Positions 60,671 to 64,000 of a stretch of 64,000 nt of DNA are shown here, one piece after another. The stretch is from assembly GCF_031846645.1 (NCBI RefSeq), contig NZ_JAVRHN010000002.1:248001-312000 (forward strand). The letters run 5' to 3'. The DNA is from Autumnicola psychrophila (GTDB taxonomy: Bacteria > Bacteroidota > Bacteroidia > Flavobacteriales > Flavobacteriaceae). The notes beneath the pieces were generated by a model. That model saw only the letters and a list, made by a program, of their open reading frames with translations. It did not search any database and was not told where the DNA came from. Positions within the stretch are counted from its first letter, which is position 1, and every line of letters starts with the position of its first letter. The translations under genes were made by a program, and so were the position numbers.

Positions 60671-61279
60671 TTATTTTTTGTCGCGAAGAACAGGGTTAAG
60701 TTCTTCGTCGTTGTACATCTTCATTTGCTTGTAAACCTTCATATATTTATCCCCGTTAGCAATGTCTTCCAGTAACTGATTAATTGCCGTAGAAAGATCT
60801 ACACGCTGTTCCAGCAAAACATCCAGTTTAGCCTTACAAGCCATTTGATGTTCCTGAGAAGCATCGTCCCTGTTGGCCTCTTCTCCCATATGGTAGATTT
60901 TAAGCGCAAGGATAGACAGACGATCTATTGCCCAGGCAGGGCTCTCAGAATTTATTGTTGCGTCCTCCTTTGGTTTGACTTCTTTAAAATTTTCAAGGAA
61001 ATAACTGTCTATATATTCCACCGTATCTGTACGATCCTGGTTGGAAGCATCAATTTTTCTTTTTAACTCTAAAGCAGCTACAGGATCTATATTTTTATCC
61101 CGAATAATATCTTCATAATGCCACTGCACTGTGTCTATCCAACATTTCCTGTAAAGAAGGTGACCAATTAAATCCTCTTTTTGGTCATAAGGATTCTTAA
61201 AATCCTGATCTACCGTATCTTTTTCGTGATACTTTTCGATAACTTCCTGAAAAACGTGATTAGCTTTATCTGAAAACAT
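60671..61279 (-). CDS. DUF4254 protein
   Basis: This 202-residue soluble helical protein matches DUF4254 (FQEVIEKYHEKD; DLIGHLLYRKCWIDTVQWHYED; IDRLSILALKIYHMGEEANR). It is encoded immediately upstream of the GT9 gene, a pairing that recurs in Bacteroidota, suggesting a role in LPS core synthesis. Function unknown. The ATG at 61279 is preferred because the open frame upstream has no conserved sequence. Confidence 0.84.
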   Translation of the reverse strand: MFSDKANHVFQEVIEKYHEKDTVDQDFKNPYDQKEDLIGHLLYRKCWIDTVQWHYEDIIRDKNIDPVAALELKRKIDASNQDRTDTVEYIDSYFLENFKEVKPKEDATINSESPAWAIDRLSILALKIYHMGEEANRDDASQEHQMACKAKLDVLLEQRVDLSTAINQLLEDIANGDKYMKVYKQMKMYNDEELNPVLRDKK

Positions 61280-61318
61280 AGTATTTCTTTTTTTCCTGTG
61301 GTTTAACTTCAGCTGTTG

Positions 61319-61326
61319 CAAATGTA
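61319..61326 (-). promoter_or_regulatory. -7 box before the DUF4254-GT9 pair
   Basis: TACATTTG on the minus strand matches TAnnTTTG, 39 nt before the ATG at 61279. Confidence 0.35.
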
Positions 61327-61413
61327 TTATAATTTACAATAGTTCTTAAAAGTCGCAAAGCTGAAATAACTTTTCTGAAGCGCATATTTACCACGGAAAT
61401 AATTTTCTTCAGT

Positions 61414-62337
61414 TTAAAAAATAAACGGAATGCAAAACGGCATCAGAATCAGCAGAATCAGAAGAATTTCTTTGAAGATCCTATCCTTTTTATTTCCGAA
61501 GTAATTGGAGGCTATAATACTAAGAGGCACAAAGAAAAAGATGAACTCGCTACCGTTCTTGTTGTGGGAAAGAACAGCGACGCAAATTGCAGTTGCAAGG
61601 CTTAACATCACGAGATTTAATACAGGGCGCCGTGTTATACTTGCCTTTTGAATAACCGAAAGGTAGAAAAACATTGTCCAGATCAATAATGCGAGAATAA
61701 TACTTAGCGGAACTAATAGCGAAAGATCCTGATAATTTTCGAACTGAAAATTCATCGGCTGGAACCAATCTGCAAAGCTGTACAGACTGTCATAGATAAG
61801 AAGATGTGCAGCTTCGGTAATAAGAGCGACCGCAAAAAAGGCAATTATCGGGATGAGGAAGTTTTTTAAATAAGATGCATAGAAAAGAATCCCCGCAAAC
61901 ACTACTAAAAGGAACAAAATTGACCAGAAATAATATAAAGAAGCGATACAAATCCAGAAAGTAGCATCAAAAATCTTCTGTTGGACCACTTTCCGGGATT
62001 TTAGGCTTATAATTCTTCGGAAAGAAAGCAGCACAAATAAATTGGCAATTATCGCCTGATCATTCTTTAGCAGCGCTGAAAAAGAAGTGGCAAAAACAGC
62101 AAAAAGCAGGATTTTGTAGGCACTTCTCTTCGTTAGCTCATTCTTCTTTGCTATAAAATTGAGTACCATTACGCTCAGAAGAAAAACGACCAAAACTGCC
62201 AGTTTTTCTAAAAATGACAGCAGCTCAAAATTGACAAATAAGGCGTCGAAATTGGCGAAAACAAAGAAAGCAGTCATAAAAATCCCTACTGCAATGACAT
62301 TTACAGGAGTTGATTTGCCAAAAAAGCTTGTTAGCAT
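61414..62337 (-). CDS. Polytopic membrane protein, DUF6427-like
   Basis: This 307-residue protein has about eight to ten hydrophobic helices and few charged loops. The N-terminus MLTSFFGKSTPVNVIAVGIF matches flavobacterial proteins of the DUF6427 type, by memory. Function is unknown; these often lie near purD and small membrane proteins, as here. No transport motif was recognised. Confidence 0.78.
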   Translation of the reverse strand: MLTSFFGKSTPVNVIAVGIFMTAFFVFANFDALFVNFELLSFLEKLAVLVVFLLSVMVLNFIAKKNELTKRSAYKILLFAVFATSFSALLKNDQAIIANLFVLLSFRRIISLKSRKVVQQKIFDATFWICIASLYYFWSILFLLVVFAGILFYASYLKNFLIPIIAFFAVALITEAAHLLIYDSLYSFADWFQPMNFQFENYQDLSLLVPLSIILALLIWTMFFYLSVIQKASITRRPVLNLVMLSLATAICVAVLSHNKNGSEFIFFFVPLSIIASNYFGNKKDRIFKEILLILLILMPFCIPFIF

Positions 62338-62357
62338 TGCCGTTTTTTATATTTTTG
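62328..62357 (+). promoter_or_regulatory. Promoter of the small membrane protein gene
   Basis: TTG (62328-62330), 19 nt, then TATTTTTG (62350-62357) match the consensus; the ATG follows at 62385. Confidence 0.6.
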
Positions 62358-62372
62358 TAACAATTAATATAA

Positions 62373-62380
62373 CAAAGTTA
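62373..62380 (-). promoter_or_regulatory. -7 box before the DUF6427-like gene
   Basis: TAACTTTG on the minus strand matches TAnnTTTG, 35 nt before the divergent gene start at 62337. It lies between the opposite promoter and its ATG, so the two transcripts would overlap at their 5' ends. Confidence 0.35.
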
Positions 62381-62384
62381 TACA

Positions 62385-62615
62385 ATGAAAGATTTATTTG
62401 AAGGAATTGAGGATCTGTTTGTAAATGTCCTTTTTGCTCCGTTCGATTACATACGCGAAATGGAACTTGAATCCTGGTTCCTGGCTAATGCATTGAATTT
62501 TCTATTTGTTATTGTTGGTTTTCTCGCTTTCCTTTACTGGATGAAGCAGTTAAAAAGCTACAACGATAACAACGAAGAAAACAGGGATCCAAAAGCACAT
62601 TCCTTCTTAGGATAG
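62385..62615 (+). CDS. Small single-pass membrane protein (DUF6341-like)
   Basis: This 76-residue protein has MKDLFEGIEDLFVNVLFAPF, a tryptophan-rich middle (ELESWFLANALNFLFVIVGF) with one transmembrane helix (about 34-53), and a charged C-terminus ending HSFLG. Conserved small flavobacterial protein, possibly DUF6341; function unknown. Its end overlaps the convergent purD gene by 9 nt. Confidence 0.76.
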   Translation: MKDLFEGIEDLFVNVLFAPFDYIREMELESWFLANALNFLFVIVGFLAFLYWMKQLKSYNDNNEENRDPKAHSFLG

Positions 62616-63881
62616 GTCAAAACCTAAATCCTTTCTAAAATACATCTTATCGAAATGTAGTTTTTCTGCATTTTGGTAAGATTTTTTTAGTGCCTTTTTG
62701 TAATCCATATCCAGTGAGGTAATGGCAATAACACGGCCGCCACTGGTAACCACTTTTCCATTTTCTAATTTTGTTCCTGCGTGGAAAAGAAGCGAATCCT
62801 CCACCTCATCTAATCCGGAAATTTCCTTTCCTTTCTCGTAAGCTTCGGGATATCCCCCGGAAACCATCATCACTGTAGTCGCCGCACGATCGTCTATTTC
62901 AAGATTAACTTCATCTAATTTTGAATCGAAGGTTTTCTCCAGAACCTCAACTAAATCTGATTTTATTCTTGGTAAAACGACTTCAGTTTCTGGATCTCCC
63001 ATTCTTACATTATATTCGATAACGTAAGGATCGTTATTAACTTTTATAAGTCCGATAAAAATAAAGCCTTTATAACTTATATCTTCCTCATTTAATCCAT
63101 CAACCGTAGGTTTTACAATCCGTTCCTCAATTTTCTGCATAAATTCCTTATCTGCAAAAGGTACGGGGGAGATTGCACCCATCCCGCCTGTATTGAGGCC
63201 GGTATCGCCCTCGCCAATACGCTTGTAATCTTTTGCTGTTGGAAGAATTTTGTAGTTTTTTCCGTCAGTTAAAACAAATACGCTAAGTTCGATTCCATCC
63301 AAAAATTCCTCAATCACCACTTTGGCACTGGCTGCGCCAAATTTCTTACCGGCCAACATCCGTTCAAGTTCAGCTTTTGCTTCTTCGAGGTCTTCAAGAA
63401 TAAGCACTCCTTTTCCCGCTGCAAGACCGTCAGCTTTCAGCACATAAGGCGCATCAAGCATTTCCAGGAAAGATTTTCCCGCTTCCAGGCTTTCTTCAGT
63501 AAAACTTTCGTAAGCTGCGGTAGGGATTTTATGCATTAACATAAATTCTTTTGCGCGTTCCTTGCTTCCTTCCAGCAAGGCGCCTCTTTTGGATGGACCA
63601 ATCAGTTTTACGTTTTTTAGCTGCTCATTTTGGGTAAAGAAATCGGCTATTCCTTCTACCAGGGGATCTTCGGGTCCTACCACAAGCATTTCAATTCCTT
63701 TTTCCAGTACGAAATTTTTAATTGCTTCAAAATCTGTGACTTTTAAATCTACATTTTCAGCAATTTTTGAAGTTCCCGCATTTCCCGGAGCAACAAAAAG
63801 TTTACTACATCGCTCGCTTTGAGAGATCATATGTGCAAAGGTATGTTCGCGGCCACCGGCGCCAAGAATTAATATTTTCAT
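62607..63881 (-). CDS. purD: Phosphoribosylamine--glycine ligase
   Basis: This 424-residue ATP-grasp enzyme makes glycinamide ribonucleotide, the second step of purine synthesis. It has MKILILGAGGREHTFAHMI at the N-terminus, the LKADGLAAGKGVLI ATP loop and the IEYNVRMGDPETEVVLPR signature. The ATG at 63881 matches the family start; the open frame to 63908 would overlap the promoter. The other purine genes are not in the window. Confidence 0.96.
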   Translation of the reverse strand: MKILILGAGGREHTFAHMISQSERCSKLFVAPGNAGTSKIAENVDLKVTDFEAIKNFVLEKGIEMLVVGPEDPLVEGIADFFTQNEQLKNVKLIGPSKRGALLEGSKERAKEFMLMHKIPTAAYESFTEESLEAGKSFLEMLDAPYVLKADGLAAGKGVLILEDLEEAKAELERMLAGKKFGAASAKVVIEEFLDGIELSVFVLTDGKNYKILPTAKDYKRIGEGDTGLNTGGMGAISPVPFADKEFMQKIEERIVKPTVDGLNEEDISYKGFIFIGLIKVNNDPYVIEYNVRMGDPETEVVLPRIKSDLVEVLEKTFDSKLDEVNLEIDDRAATTVMMVSGGYPEAYEKGKEISGLDEVEDSLLFHAGTKLENGKVVTSGGRVIAITSLDMDYKKALKKSYQNAEKLHFDKMYFRKDLGFDLS

Positions 63882-63905
63882 CTGGAACTGTTTTAGTTGT
63901 TGTGC

Positions 63906-63937
63906 CAAAAATAATTGTTTGTAAATTGAAGCACCAA
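63906..63937 (-). promoter_or_regulatory. Promoter of purD
   Basis: On the minus strand TTG (63937-63935), 21 nt, then TATTTTTG (63913-63906) match the Bacteroidota consensus. The ATG lies 24 nt downstream. The last 63 bases of the window hold no recognised gene. Confidence 0.65.
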
Positions 63938-64000
63938 TTATTTTCTACAAAAAACGAAATTAACGCATTTGGAGTGGTTCAGGCTTTCTTTACAGCTTAA

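Noticed and set aside
63767..64000. Open frame at the right end, plus strand
   Set aside because: It runs antisense to the purD start and promoter, has no recognisable domain and no promoter of its own.
1..64000. CRISPR arrays, tRNA, rRNA, tmRNA or riboswitches
   Set aside because: No regularly spaced repeats, no cloverleaf with a TTCGAATC-like arm and no recognisable riboswitch core were seen by eye; a covariance-model scan would be needed to exclude small RNAs.
1..64000. Prophage, integrative element or transposon
   Set aside because: No integrase, transposase, terminase or relaxase was found; the four-helix-bundle gene in the sco locus is the only sign of possible insertion.

Overview
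The window reads as a chromosomal segment of a marine-type member of the Flavobacteriaceae (phylum Bacteroidota). The evidence is an A+T-rich base composition, gliding-motility and type IX secretion genes (gldH, sprE/porW), an ATP synthase operon without its beta and epsilon genes, HU-CCDC81/SPOR and DUF4292/DUF5687/DUF4254/DUF6427-type proteins, almost no Shine-Dalgarno sequences, and repeated use of the Bacteroidota -7 promoter box TAnnTTTG. The gene set looks most like the Gramella/Christiangramia-Salegentibacter-Zunongwangia group, but the genus is only a guess. No rRNA, tRNA, CRISPR array, insertion sequence, phage or integrase was recognised; almost everything is housekeeping chromosome.

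Layout. 1-4.4 kb: the end of a TonB-dependent receptor, a DjlA-like co-chaperone, a bacilliredoxin, a decayed repeat-protein gene, an acyltransferase and an HD hydrolase. 4.4-12.3 kb (minus strand): a Fpg-type glycosylase, a radical SAM protein, a crotonase, an orphan sensor kinase, hemJ, a ParE-type toxin-antitoxin pair, a MATE exporter and hemH. 12.4-20 kb: an AraC regulator divergent from the heme operon hemA-hemC-hemD-hemE-(DUF6973-like)-hemF-hemB. With hemH and hemJ, these encode most of the route from glutamyl-tRNA to protoheme; hemL is not here. 20-24.5 kb: small envelope or unknown proteins, a CNNM/CBS protein overlapping a methyltransferase gene, and a serine hydrolase. 24.6-31.8 kb (minus): CoA-transferase subunits separated by a four-helix-bundle gene, PBP1A, gldH, a RicT/PSP1 protein and trhO. 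32-36.4 kb: recA, then a lipoprotein / ECF sigma factor / anti-sigma-beta-barrel cluster, and a second acyltransferase.

36.5-40.7 kb: trpS, an unknown acidic protein, dprA, a membrane protein joining HU-type and SPOR domains, and a thioesterase. 40.7-47.6 kb (minus): an envelope operon with a flippase, dUTPase, sugar nucleotidyltransferase, TPR protein, DUF4292 lipoprotein and an EnvC-like murein hydrolase activator. 47.7-56 kb (minus): sprE/porW, atpZ-like, an unknown four-helix membrane protein, then atpB-atpE-atpF-atpH-atpA-atpG, with a strong hairpin after atpE and a strong terminator after atpG. 56-64 kb: an ABC transporter pair, a flavin/2Fe-2S reductase, a GT9/DUF4254 pair, a DUF6427-like membrane protein, a small membrane protein and purD.

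I found no convincing undescribed defence or mobile system. The observations most worth a second look are regulatory or organisational: a likely autoregulated ECF module whose anti-sigma factor appears fused to an outer-membrane barrel; several start codons only 4-6 nt behind a TAnnTTTG box (candidate leaderless mRNAs); a terminator that overlaps the next promoter; a four-helix-bundle gene between the two CoA-transferase subunits; a hairpin between atpE and atpF; and two families of short intergenic palindromes.
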